A stretch of DNA of 64,000 nt, taken from assembly GCA_029287455.1 (NCBI GenBank), contig JARFRB010000141.1:1-64000 (forward strand). The letters are read 5' to 3'. This document shows positions 14,958 to 21,969 of this stretch, piece after piece. A program made the translations under genes and the position numbers. The notes beneath the pieces are model-generated. The model searched no databases, was not told the origin of the DNA, and saw nothing but the letters and a program-made list of their open reading frames with translations. The stretch comes from Pelagibius litoralis. Lineage in GTDB: Bacteria; Pseudomonadota; Alphaproteobacteria; Kiloniellales; DSM-21159. Positions within the stretch are counted from its first letter, which is position 1; the number at the start of each line of letters is the position of its first letter.

Positions 14958-15875
14958 CTAGAGAAGCTCGGGCTCCGGCAGCCCACGGCGGCGGCAAGCA
15001 GCGACCAAGGTGTTGGCGAGCAGGCAGGCGATGGTCATGGGGCCGACGCCGCCGGGGACCGGGGTGATGGCCCCCGCGACCTTGGCCGCCTCCTCGAAAT
15101 CCACATCGCCGACCAAGCGCCCCTTACCCCCGGGCTCTCCAGGGGGAGCACTTGGGGGCAGGCGGTTGATGCCGACGTCGATCACCGTGGCACCCGGCTT
15201 GATCCAGTCCCCCTTGACCATCTCGGGACGGCCGACCGCCGCCACCAGGATATCCGCGCGGCCGCACTCGCCGGGCAGGTCCTTGGTGCGGGAGTGGGCA
15301 AGGGTCACCGTGCAGTTCTGCCCCAAAAGCAGCTGAGCCATGGGCTTGCCGACAATGTTGGAGCGCCCCAGAACCACCGCGCGCAAGCCCGAGAGATCGC
15401 CGAGGCGGTCCTTCAAGAGCATCAGGCACCCCAGGGGAGTACAGGGCACCATGGCCGGCTGTCCGGTAGCCAGCCGCCCCGCGTTGATGACGTGAAAGCC
15501 GTCCACGTCCTTCGCCGGATCGATCGCGTTGATCACCGCCGTGGAGTCGATCTGCTTGGGCAGGGGAAGCTGCACCAGAATCCCGTCTACCTCCGGATCG
15601 TCGTTGAGACGGGCAACCAGGTCCAAGACCGCCGCCTCGCTGGTGTCTTCGGGCAAGCGATGCTCGAAGGAGGCCATGCCCGCCTCCACGGTCTGCCGGC
15701 CCTTGCTGCCCACGTAGACCTGGCTCGCCGGGTCCTCCCCGACCAGCACGACCGCCAGGCCGGGCTTGAAGTCGAGGCCGGCGACCTCCTGAGCGATCCT
15801 TTCGCGCAAACCAGCCGCGAAGGCCTTGCCGTCGATCAAATCCGCCGTGCCGGCGGCCGCGTCAACCTGGGCCAT
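14958..15875 (-). CDS. folD: bifunctional methylenetetrahydrofolate dehydrogenase/cyclohydrolase
   Basis: 305-residue FolD, interconverting methylene-THF, methenyl-THF and 10-formyl-THF with NADP. Key segments are the catalytic YVGSKGR (Tyr/Lys) near residue 60, [10 protein letters not shown] and the NADP-binding [17 protein letters not shown], followed by the C-terminal [22 protein letters not shown] 15875 gives [17 protein letters not shown] as expected; upstream codons are non-conserved. The 160 bases between folD and the next gene show no clear regulatory signal. Confidence 0.96.
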   Translation of the reverse strand: MAQVDAAAGTADLIDGKAFAAGLRERIAQEVAGLDFKPGLAVVLVGEDPASQVYVGSKGRQTVEAGMASFEHRLPEDTSEAAVLDLVARLNDDPEVDGILVQLPLPKQIDSTAVINAIDPAKDVDGFHVINAGRLATGQPAMVPCTPLGCLMLLKDRLGDLSGLRAVVLGRSNIVGKPMAQLLLGQNCTVTLAHSRTKDLPGECGRADILVAAVGRPEMVKGDWIKPGATVIDVGINRLPPSAPPGEPGGKGRLVGDVDFEEAAKVAGAITPVPGGVGPMTIACLLANTLVAACRRRGLPEPELL

Positions 15876-16035
15876 GCCTGTGTCGATCCCCGACAGTGTC
15901 CATTTCCAACGGCCAGCATAATGAGCGCGGGCCAATCCGGAAGCCTTTGCCGAAACCGCCGCATTTGCGACTTTCGCCGACCTCCAAGGCCATGCTGGCG
16001 CGGCCGCGCGCGCGCCTAGGGGCGCCTGGGCGCCC

Positions 16036-16614
16036 CTAGAGCCCACCCAAGTCGAGGATCAGCGGCGGATGATCGGTGGCATCGTAGAACTTCAGCAAAT
16101 CCGCGGTTGCCAAGGCGGTGGTGCGGTCGTTCGATAGGGGGTGCACGTTCACCCGGTCGTAGGCCAGCAGGCCCTCGTCCAGCACCGCCTCCACCGCGCC
16201 GGCGCTGTCGTTGATCACCGCCAGGGCCGTGACCGCGCCGGGGGTCACCCCCAGATGGGCCATCAGCCGCTCCGCGCTGCCGAAGGAAAAGCGCCCGCCC
16301 CCCAGCCGCTCGGCCAGGGCCTTGAGGTCGATCTGGCGGTCCTCCAGGCAGGTGACCAGCCACATCCGCCCCTTCTTGTTGCGCAGGAACAGGTTCTTGG
16401 TGTGCCCGCCGGATAGCTGTCCGCGCAGGGCCTTGGCCTCTTCCACCGTGAAGACCGGCGGGTGCGACACGGTTTCGGCCGCGATGCCAAGCCGCGCCAA
16501 GTAGGCCAGCACCTCGTCCGGTGTCATCGGCGCCGAGCCATCGGCCAGGCGCGGAGCCTCGGCTGGCGTCTCGGGCGGGGTCTCACTGGCGCTTTGGGGG
16601 TCGGTCTCGCTCAT
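16036..16614 (-). CDS. prolyl-tRNA editing protein ProX/YbaK-type deacylase
   Basis: 192 residues with a single YbaK/aminoacyl-tRNA-associated domain after a Pro/Glu-rich N-terminus of about 30 residues. Landmarks are [33 protein letters not shown] with the conserved catalytic Lys, and [15 protein letters not shown]. The family hydrolyses mischarged aminoacyl-tRNA, and this longer form resembles PrdX/ProX, which clears Ala-tRNA(Pro). ATG 16614 starts [10 protein letters not shown]; the open frame upstream is not conserved. It diverges from tRNA-Gly. Confidence 0.87.
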   Translation of the reverse strand: MSETDPQSASETPPETPAEAPRLADGSAPMTPDEVLAYLARLGIAAETVSHPPVFTVEEAKALRGQLSGGHTKNLFLRNKKGRMWLVTCLEDRQIDLKALAERLGGGRFSFGSAERLMAHLGVTPGAVTALAVINDSAGAVEAVLDEGLLAYDRVNVHPLSNDRTTALATADLLKFYDATDHPPLILDLGGL

Positions 16615-16762
16615 GGCGGCGGGGAGCCTAGAGCAATTCCCGCCCCAAGCAAGCCCCATCGGGCGGCCCGCGACGCGCCGATCCGCCTCGCCCGGCGGCG
16701 CCGCGCCAGTTCCCCCTTGCATTCGCCCGCCTTTGCAGCTACATCGACGGCCTTACCACGAC

Positions 16763-16837
16763 GCGGGCGTAGCTCAGGGGTAGAGCACAACCTTGCCAAG
16801 GTTGGGGTCGTGAGTTCGAATCTCATCGCCCGCTCCA
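16763..16837 (+). tRNA. tRNA-Gly (anticodon GCC)
   Basis: The acceptor stem GCGGGCG pairs with CGCCCGC (16827-16833). The D-arm is GCTCAGGGGTAGAGC, the anticodon arm has CTTGCCAAG with GCC in the loop, and the T-arm contains GTTCGAATC. The discriminator T is followed by an encoded CCA. No paired tRNA lies nearby. Confidence 0.97.
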
Positions 16838-16903
16838 AATTTTCCACCATTTGGATCGATTTCGGCCGTCCTTGCACGCGGGCCGGTGGCAATGTTTCCT
16901 TCA

Positions 16904-17010
16904 GTCATTGCGAGCGAAGCGAGGCAATCCAGAGGTATTTGATACCTCCCGCCGTCTGGCATCGCCCTTTAGCCACAAACTCTGGATTGCCACGCTTCGC
17001 TCGCAATGAC
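16904..17010. repeat. paired palindromic (REP-like) element, 31-bp inverted arms
   Basis: The left arm (16904-16934, GTCATTGCGAGCGAAGCGAG...) and the right arm (16980-17010) are inverted copies matching at 30 of 31 positions, separated by 45 bases that include a small GGTAT/ATACC hairpin. This element and flanking sequence fill most of the 320-base gap between tRNA-Gly and the cyclase gene. No transposase is associated. CATTGCGAGCGAAGCGAGGC-type sequences are dispersed in many bacterial genomes. Confidence 0.85.
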
Positions 17011-17157
17011 GAAGAGACGCAGCCAATCCTTCGGCTCGTGAATACAAGAAGAAGGCGGCTCGCGAGGACGGGTCTCGACGGATGCGCATGGCGTTTGCCG
17101 TCCTCACCATCCTAAACTCCTACCCAGCCAACTCGCCCCAACCGGAGCCGCTCGCCC

Positions 17158-18459
17158 ATGACCGCTTTCCCCCTCGATCCCGCGCCGCGCAGCTATCCCA
17201 CGGCGGTGACCTTGTTGCGGCGGGCCAGGCGGGGGGCGGCGGCGGCGCCGGAGGGGACCAGTCTCGCGGAGACCGAGGCTTGGCTCCTGGGTCCGGCGGC
17301 GGGCGAGGACGATCTGCTGGCGCTCTTCGAATCGCTGGTGTGGCGGCTGGCCGCGTCCGGGCTGCCGCTCGACCGGGCGAGCCTGAGCATAGGCACCTTG
17401 CATCCGCAGATCTTCGGCTTCGCCTGGAACTGGGAGCGGGCCGACGGCTTTTGCGACGAGGTCAAGGTGGACGAGGCGAGCCTTCGCACCGACAGCTACC
17501 GCCGCAACCCCATCTCCCAGGTGATCGAGCGCGGCGAGGCCTTTCGCGGCCGCGCGGACGATCCAGTGCTGGCGGAGCGCCACCCCCTCTTGAAGGAACT
17601 CGCCGCCCAAGGCTTCACCGAGTACCTGGCGCTGCCGATCCGCGCGGGCGGCGCCTACCACAACACGGTCACCTTCGCGACCAAGCGGCCGGCCGGGTTT
17701 TCCGACAAGGACCTGGCCGCGCTGGAACGGCTGCTGGCGCTCTTCGGCTTGCATGTGGAGCGGCACATCGCGCTGCGCATCGCCGGCAACGTGCTCGACA
17801 CCTATCTGGGCGGACTGGCCGGGCGGCGGGTGCTGGAGGGCAGCATCAAGCGCGGCACGGGCGAGGCGGTGCGCGCGGTGATCTGGGTCTCGGACCTGCG
17901 CGGCTTCACCGGCCTGACGGACCGCCTGAGTGGGCGGGAAGTGACCCTGGTGCTGAACGCCTACTTCGACGGCCTGGCCGGCGCGGTCCTGAGCCAGGGC
18001 GGCGAGATCCTGAAGTTCATCGGCGACGGCCTGTTGGCTGCCTTTCCCTTCGAGCGCGGCTATCCGGACGACAGGGGCGCGGCGGAAGCGGCGTTGACCG
18101 CCGCCGAGGAAGCGCTGCAAGCCATCGCGGCCATCAACGACAGCCCGCCCGAAGCGCTGCGGGGCATCCAGGGCTGGGCGCCCTTGCGCAGCGGCATCGC
18201 GCTCCATGAAGGCGAGGTCTTCTTCGGCAACGTGGGCGCGCCCGAACGCCTCGACTTCACGGTGATCGGCCGGGCGGTCAACGAGGCCAGCCGGGTGGAG
18301 GCGCTGTGCAAATCCCTGAACCGCGAAATCCTGATCACCGAACCCGTCGCCCGCCGCCTCACCCGCCCCCCCGATAGCCCACTGGAGGACCTGGGCCGGC
18401 ACGACCTGCGCGGCGTCGCCGAAGCCATGGGGATCTTCGCGCCGAAGGCGGCGGATTGA
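17158..18459 (+). CDS. class III adenylate/guanylate cyclase with N-terminal sensor-like domain
   Basis: 433 residues. The N-terminal half (about 45-205) has a GAF-like pattern with no recognised ligand motif. The catalytic domain spans about 235-430 and keeps the class III residues: metal ligands D246 (VSDLRGFTGLTD) and D290 (KFIGDG), purine-specifying K286 and D366, and transition-state N375 and R379 (GRAVNEASRVE). The Lys/Asp pair suggests ATP, so cAMP is the likely product. No transmembrane helix is visible, so it is probably cytoplasmic. It lies between REP-like repeats and seems to be a single-gene unit. Confidence 0.88.
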   Translation: MTAFPLDPAPRSYPTAVTLLRRARRGAAAAPEGTSLAETEAWLLGPAAGEDDLLALFESLVWRLAASGLPLDRASLSIGTLHPQIFGFAWNWERADGFCDEVKVDEASLRTDSYRRNPISQVIERGEAFRGRADDPVLAERHPLLKELAAQGFTEYLALPIRAGGAYHNTVTFATKRPAGFSDKDLAALERLLALFGLHVERHIALRIAGNVLDTYLGGLAGRRVLEGSIKRGTGEAVRAVIWVSDLRGFTGLTDRLSGREVTLVLNAYFDGLAGAVLSQGGEILKFIGDGLLAAFPFERGYPDDRGAAEAALTAAEEALQAIAAINDSPPEALRGIQGWAPLRSGIALHEGEVFFGNVGAPERLDFTVIGRAVNEASRVEALCKSLNREILITEPVARRLTRPPDSPLEDLGRHDLRGVAEAMGIFAPKAAD

Positions 18460-18506
18460 GGGGAGCCTCACAACTAACCCCACGCCCCATCATTGATCCA
18501 TGGCCT

Positions 18507-18534
18507 GTCATTGCGAGCGCAGCGTGGCAATCCA
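18507..18534. repeat. third copy of the REP-like repeat (single arm)
   Basis: GTCATTGCGAGCGCAGCGTG... repeats the 31-bp arm found at 16904 and, inverted, at 16980, with only a few differences. It lies between the cyclase stop and the PhyH gene, so the cyclase gene is bracketed by copies of the same repeat. Confidence 0.8.
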
Positions 18535-18615
18535 CCCCATACCCACGTGCTCTCCCCATCAACGTCGCCAGGTGCTAAACTCTCGCCAAAAGCAGAATTC
18601 GCGGAGGAAAGGCTC

Positions 18616-19410
18616 ATGCGGTTGAGCGAGGAGCAGCTTCAGGCTTTCGACGAAGAGGGCTACGTCTTCCTGCCCGAAGTGTTTTCGCCGGAAGAGGTCA
18701 CCTTGCTGCGCGGGGAGGCGACTAAAATTTACGCCATGGAGCGCGACGAGGTTTGGCGCGAATCCACCGGCGTGGCGCGCACGGCCTTCGCGGCCCATAC
18801 CTACAACGAGGCCTATCGGCGGCTTGGCGCCCATCCGCGCCTGGTGGAGCCGGTGACGCAGCTGCTCGACGGGCCGGTCTACATGCATCAGTTCAAGATC
18901 AACGCCAAGGCCGCCTTCGACGGCGACGTCTGGCAGTGGCACCAAGACTACGGCACCTGGGCGCGCGACGACGCCATGCCGGAGCCGCGCGCAATGAACA
19001 TCGCGCTCTTCCTGGACGATGTCAGCGCTGTCAACGGGCCCCTGATGTTCATCCCCAAGAGCCATAAGGCGGGCAAGCTGGAGGCCGGACACGACCTCAA
19101 CACTACCTCCTACCCGCTCTGGACCCTGGACCGGGCCACGGTGACGCGCTTGGCGGAAGAAGGCGGGGTGGTGGCACCGACCGGGCCGGCCGGCTCGGTC
19201 CTCATGTTCCACTGCAACCTGGTGCACGCCAGCCCGTCGAACATCAGCCCTTGGGACCGGCGTATCGTCTATCTCAGCCTCTGCCACGTGGACAATCACA
19301 TCCGCCAGTTCAAGCGGGCCGAATGGATCGCCCACAGGGACTTCACGCCCATTGAACCGCTAAGCGACGACTGCCTGAAGGACCTGATCCGCCCCGAAGC
19401 GGCCGAGTAA
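18616..19410 (+). CDS. phytanoyl-CoA dioxygenase (PhyH) family Fe(II)/2-oxoglutarate oxygenase, EctD-related
   Basis: 264-residue non-haem iron oxygenase. The iron triad is H109 and D111 (WQWHQDYGTW) plus H204 (NLVHASP); R215, eleven residues after H204, fits the 2-oxoglutarate-binding arginine. The layout and the motifs INAKAAFDG, GPLMFIPKSH and the W four residues after D111 resemble ectoine hydroxylase EctD, but the protein is shorter than EctD (about 300), and no ectABC genes are near. ATG 18616 follows GGAGGAAAGG. The next gene begins 22 bases later, so the substrate is probably shared with that dehydrogenase. The substrate is unknown. Confidence 0.85.
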   Translation: MRLSEEQLQAFDEEGYVFLPEVFSPEEVTLLRGEATKIYAMERDEVWRESTGVARTAFAAHTYNEAYRRLGAHPRLVEPVTQLLDGPVYMHQFKINAKAAFDGDVWQWHQDYGTWARDDAMPEPRAMNIALFLDDVSAVNGPLMFIPKSHKAGKLEAGHDLNTTSYPLWTLDRATVTRLAEEGGVVAPTGPAGSVLMFHCNLVHASPSNISPWDRRIVYLSLCHVDNHIRQFKRAEWIAHRDFTPIEPLSDDCLKDLIRPEAAE

Positions 19411-19432
19411 CGCAAAGGATACGAAACCTCTC

Positions 19433-20758
19433 ATGAATCTCTTCTCCATGCTGCAAGAGCGCCGCGACCAGGGGCGCCCCGTCCGGGTCGCCCTGATCGG
19501 CGCCGGGAAGTTCGGCTCCATGTTCCTGAGCCAAGTGCCCACCACGCCGGGGCTTGAGGTCCTTGGCATCGCCGAGCTGGACGTGGAGCGGGCACGCAAG
19601 GCCTGCGCCACGGTGGGCTGGGACGAGGACCGCATCGCCGCGACCCGTTTCACCGAGGATGCCAAGGCCCTGATCGCCGACGAGGCAGTCGATGTGGTGG
19701 TGGAGGCGACCGGCCATCCGCCCGCCGGCATCGCCCACGCTCTGGCGGCCATCGCGGCGGGCAAGCACATCGTCATGGTGAACGTGGAAGCGGATTGCCT
19801 GGCAGGCCCGCTCCTGGCCCGCAAGGCGCGCGCCGCAGGCGTGGTTTACAGCCTGGCCTACGGCGACCAGCCGGCCATGGTCTGCGAGATGGTGGACTGG
19901 GCCTGCTCCTGCGGTTTCGAGGTGGTGGCGGCGGGCAAGGGCACCAAGTATTTGCCCTCTTATCACAGCCTGACTCCGGACACGGTCTGGGATCACTTCG
20001 GGCTCTCGGCGGAAGAGGCGGCCGAGGCAGGCATGAACTCCCAGATGTTCAACTCCTTCATGGACGGCACCAAGTCAGGCATCGAGATGGCCGCCATCGC
20101 CAACGCCACCGGGCTGGCGGCACCGCCGGACGGCTTGGCCTTTCCGCCCTGCGGCGCCGAGGAGCTGCCCATTATCCTGCGGCCCCAAGCGGAAGGCGGC
20201 ATCCTCAGGCGGAACGGGCAGGTGGAGGTGATTTCCTCCCAGAACCTGGACGGCAGCGACGTGGATCGGCACCTGCGCTGGGGCGTCTACGTGGTCTTCC
20301 GCGCGCCCAATTCTTACGCCGCCAGTTGCTTCGCCCAATACGGCATGGTCACCGATCCCTCCGGCGAGGTGACCGCCCTCTACAAGCCCTATCACCTGAT
20401 CGGGCTGGAGCTCAACATCTCGATCCTCTCCGCTGCCCTGCGCGGGGAGCCTACGGGTGCGCCGGTGGCCTTCAACGCGGATGTTGTGGCCACAGCCAAG
20501 CGCGATCTCGCGCCGGGCGAGGTGCTGGACGGCGAAGGCGGCTACCGGGTCTGGGGCAAGATCCAGCCGGCCGAGGCGAGCCTGGCCGCGGGTGCGCTGC
20601 CCCTGGGCCTCGCCAAGGACCTCAAGCTCGCGCGCGCGGTCAAGGCGGGCCAGGCGCTTTCCTGGGCGGACGTGGAACTGGACGAGCAAGACCCCACCTA
20701 CCGCTTCCGCCGCGACATGGAAGCGGCCTTCGCCCCGGCGAAGCGGGCGGCGGAGTAG
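19433..20758 (+). CDS. NAD(P)-dependent oxidoreductase with C-terminal SAF domain (homoserine-dehydrogenase-like)
   Basis: 441 residues. The Rossmann motif GAGKFG sits at residues 23-28, followed by EATGHPP and KHIVMVNVEADCLAGPLL, which resemble the NAD-binding half of homoserine dehydrogenase. A catalytic-like middle region (about 150-320) contains GDQPAMVCEMVDWA and KGTKYLPSYH. The C-terminal 90 residues (RDLAPGEVLDGEGGYRVWGK onward) form a SAF fold, found in sugar-acid dehydratases and antifreeze-like proteins. Related proteins occur in carbohydrate-acid catabolic loci. It forms a two-gene unit with the PhyH oxygenase. I cannot assign a reaction. Confidence 0.8.
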   Translation: MNLFSMLQERRDQGRPVRVALIGAGKFGSMFLSQVPTTPGLEVLGIAELDVERARKACATVGWDEDRIAATRFTEDAKALIADEAVDVVVEATGHPPAGIAHALAAIAAGKHIVMVNVEADCLAGPLLARKARAAGVVYSLAYGDQPAMVCEMVDWACSCGFEVVAAGKGTKYLPSYHSLTPDTVWDHFGLSAEEAAEAGMNSQMFNSFMDGTKSGIEMAAIANATGLAAPPDGLAFPPCGAEELPIILRPQAEGGILRRNGQVEVISSQNLDGSDVDRHLRWGVYVVFRAPNSYAASCFAQYGMVTDPSGEVTALYKPYHLIGLELNISILSAALRGEPTGAPVAFNADVVATAKRDLAPGEVLDGEGGYRVWGKIQPAEASLAAGALPLGLAKDLKLARAVKAGQALSWADVELDEQDPTYRFRRDMEAAFAPAKRAAE

Positions 20759-20782
20759 CCTCCCGCCTTTTGGCGAGCGCTG

Positions 20783-21673
20783 CTAGTCCCCCGCCTCCAA
20801 GGTCAGCAGGCGTTCCTTGCGCGACAGGCCCCAGCGGTAGCCGCTGAGGCCGCCGTCGCCCCGGATTGCGCGGTGGCAGGGGATGACGAGCGACACCGGG
20901 TTGGTGGCGCAGGCGCGGCCGACGGCCCGCTGGCCTTTCGGCAGGCCCAGCAGTTCGGCGATTTCCTGGTAGCTGCGGGTTTCGCCATAGGGAATGGCGA
21001 TCAGCTCGTTCCAAACCCGGCGCTGGAAGGCGGTGGCGCGCACGTCGAGAGGCAGATCCAGGTGCGGCGTCTCGCCAACGAGATAGGCCATTAGCACATC
21101 CAGCGAATCCTGGATCGCCCGATCGTCCCGCTCAATGGAGTCCGCGGCCGGAAACTCCGCCTTCAATTCCTCGATCAGGACCCCATCGTCCTCGCCCAGA
21201 GCCAGAAAGCAGAGCCCAGCCGCGGTCGCGGCCACCAAGAGGCGGCCGAGTGGGGAATCGGCGAGGGAGAACACGATGCGCGCACCCTTGCCACCCTTTG
21301 CGTAGGTCGCCGGCGTCATGCCAAGGCGGCGCGCAGAATCCTCGTAGACCCGGCTGGAGGAGCCGTATCCGGCGCCGTAGGTCGCCTCGGCCACCCGGCC
21401 GTGGGCCCTTAGCTCCGCCTTGAATCGCTCGGCCCGACGCGCCTCGGCGTAGTCGCGCGGGGAGACACCGGTAACCTTGCGGAAGACCCGCTGCAGATGC
21501 CAGGGGCTCATGCCGACGGCGCGCGCCAAGTCGGCCAGGGTGAGGCGTTCGCCCTCGGCCGCGTCCAGAAGCGCGCAAGCGCATTCGACCGCGTCCAGGT
21601 GCCGCGGCCGCGTGCTTGGCTTGGCTTGGTCGGCCAACAGGGGGGCGTCCCGTTCCATGGTATCTACCTGCAT
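20783..21673 (-). CDS. ada: Ada-type AraC regulator/O6-methylguanine-DNA methyltransferase lacking the N-terminal Ada domain
   Basis: 296 residues. An AraC-type helix-turn-helix pair occupies about 25-125 (LTLADLARAVGMSPWHLQRVFRKVTG). The methyltransferase half runs from about 130 to the end with the acceptor cysteine C266 in IPCHR and the following GLSGYRWG. The zinc-binding methylphosphotriester domain with its Cys38-type sensor (about 80 residues in E. coli Ada) is absent. Such proteins repair O6-methylguanine, but how the regulatory half would be activated is unclear. Convergent with the SAF dehydrogenase gene. ATG 21658 is an alternative start. Confidence 0.92.
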   Translation of the reverse strand: MQVDTMERDAPLLADQAKPSTRPRHLDAVECACALLDAAEGERLTLADLARAVGMSPWHLQRVFRKVTGVSPRDYAEARRAERFKAELRAHGRVAEATYGAGYGSSSRVYEDSARRLGMTPATYAKGGKGARIVFSLADSPLGRLLVAATAAGLCFLALGEDDGVLIEELKAEFPAADSIERDDRAIQDSLDVLMAYLVGETPHLDLPLDVRATAFQRRVWNELIAIPYGETRSYQEIAELLGLPKGQRAVGRACATNPVSLVIPCHRAIRGDGGLSGYRWGLSRKERLLTLEAGD

Positions 21674-21773
21674 TGTTCCGCTGCCTTTCTCTCAGTAGCT
21701 ATTAGCACCGGTTTTATCCTGCTCTCTAGCGGCCATCTATCCGAAGCTTGCGGCCGCGTCGCGATCTACGGCG

Positions 21774-21965
21774 CTATAATCCCAAAACGCGCCGCACGTC
21801 GTCGAAGTCCACCAGCAACAAGACGAGACCCAGCACGATCAACCCCCCAAGGATCGGCGTGTACCAGGGCAGCGGGATGGGGTTCGACTCCCCGCAAGTC
21901 TGACAAATGTCGTCGTCGACCCCCAGGGGTGTCTTGCATTTGCGGCAGAGGCGGGTCTTGGCCAC
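21774..21965 (-). CDS. small zinc-ribbon membrane protein downstream of nrdJ
   Basis: 63 residues from GTG 21965. Two CxxC knuckles (LCRKCKTP and ICQTCGES) are followed by one hydrophobic helix (about 34-51) and a short tail, DFDDVRRVLGL. It starts 4 bases after the nrdJ stop, so it is almost certainly co-transcribed with the reductase. The frame continues open upstream into nrdJ, but the zinc-ribbon part is the only conserved-looking segment. Function unknown; a zinc ribbon tethered to the membrane could be a redox or metal-sensing partner. Confidence 0.65.
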   Translation of the reverse strand: MAKTRLCRKCKTPLGVDDDICQTCGESNPIPLPWYTPILGGLIVLGLVLLLVDFDDVRRVLGL

Positions 21966-21969
21966 CGGC

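Noticed and set aside
16774-16962. Open frame overlapping tRNA-Gly on the minus strand
   Set aside because: It is translated tRNA and repeat sequence (the FGAGDEIRTHDPNLGKV-type product often seen as a false gene), not a real protein.
18616-19410. Assignment of the PhyH gene as ectoine hydroxylase EctD
   Set aside because: The active-site spacing fits, but the protein is shorter, the EctD signature around the iron site is only partly kept, and there are no ectoine synthesis genes nearby.
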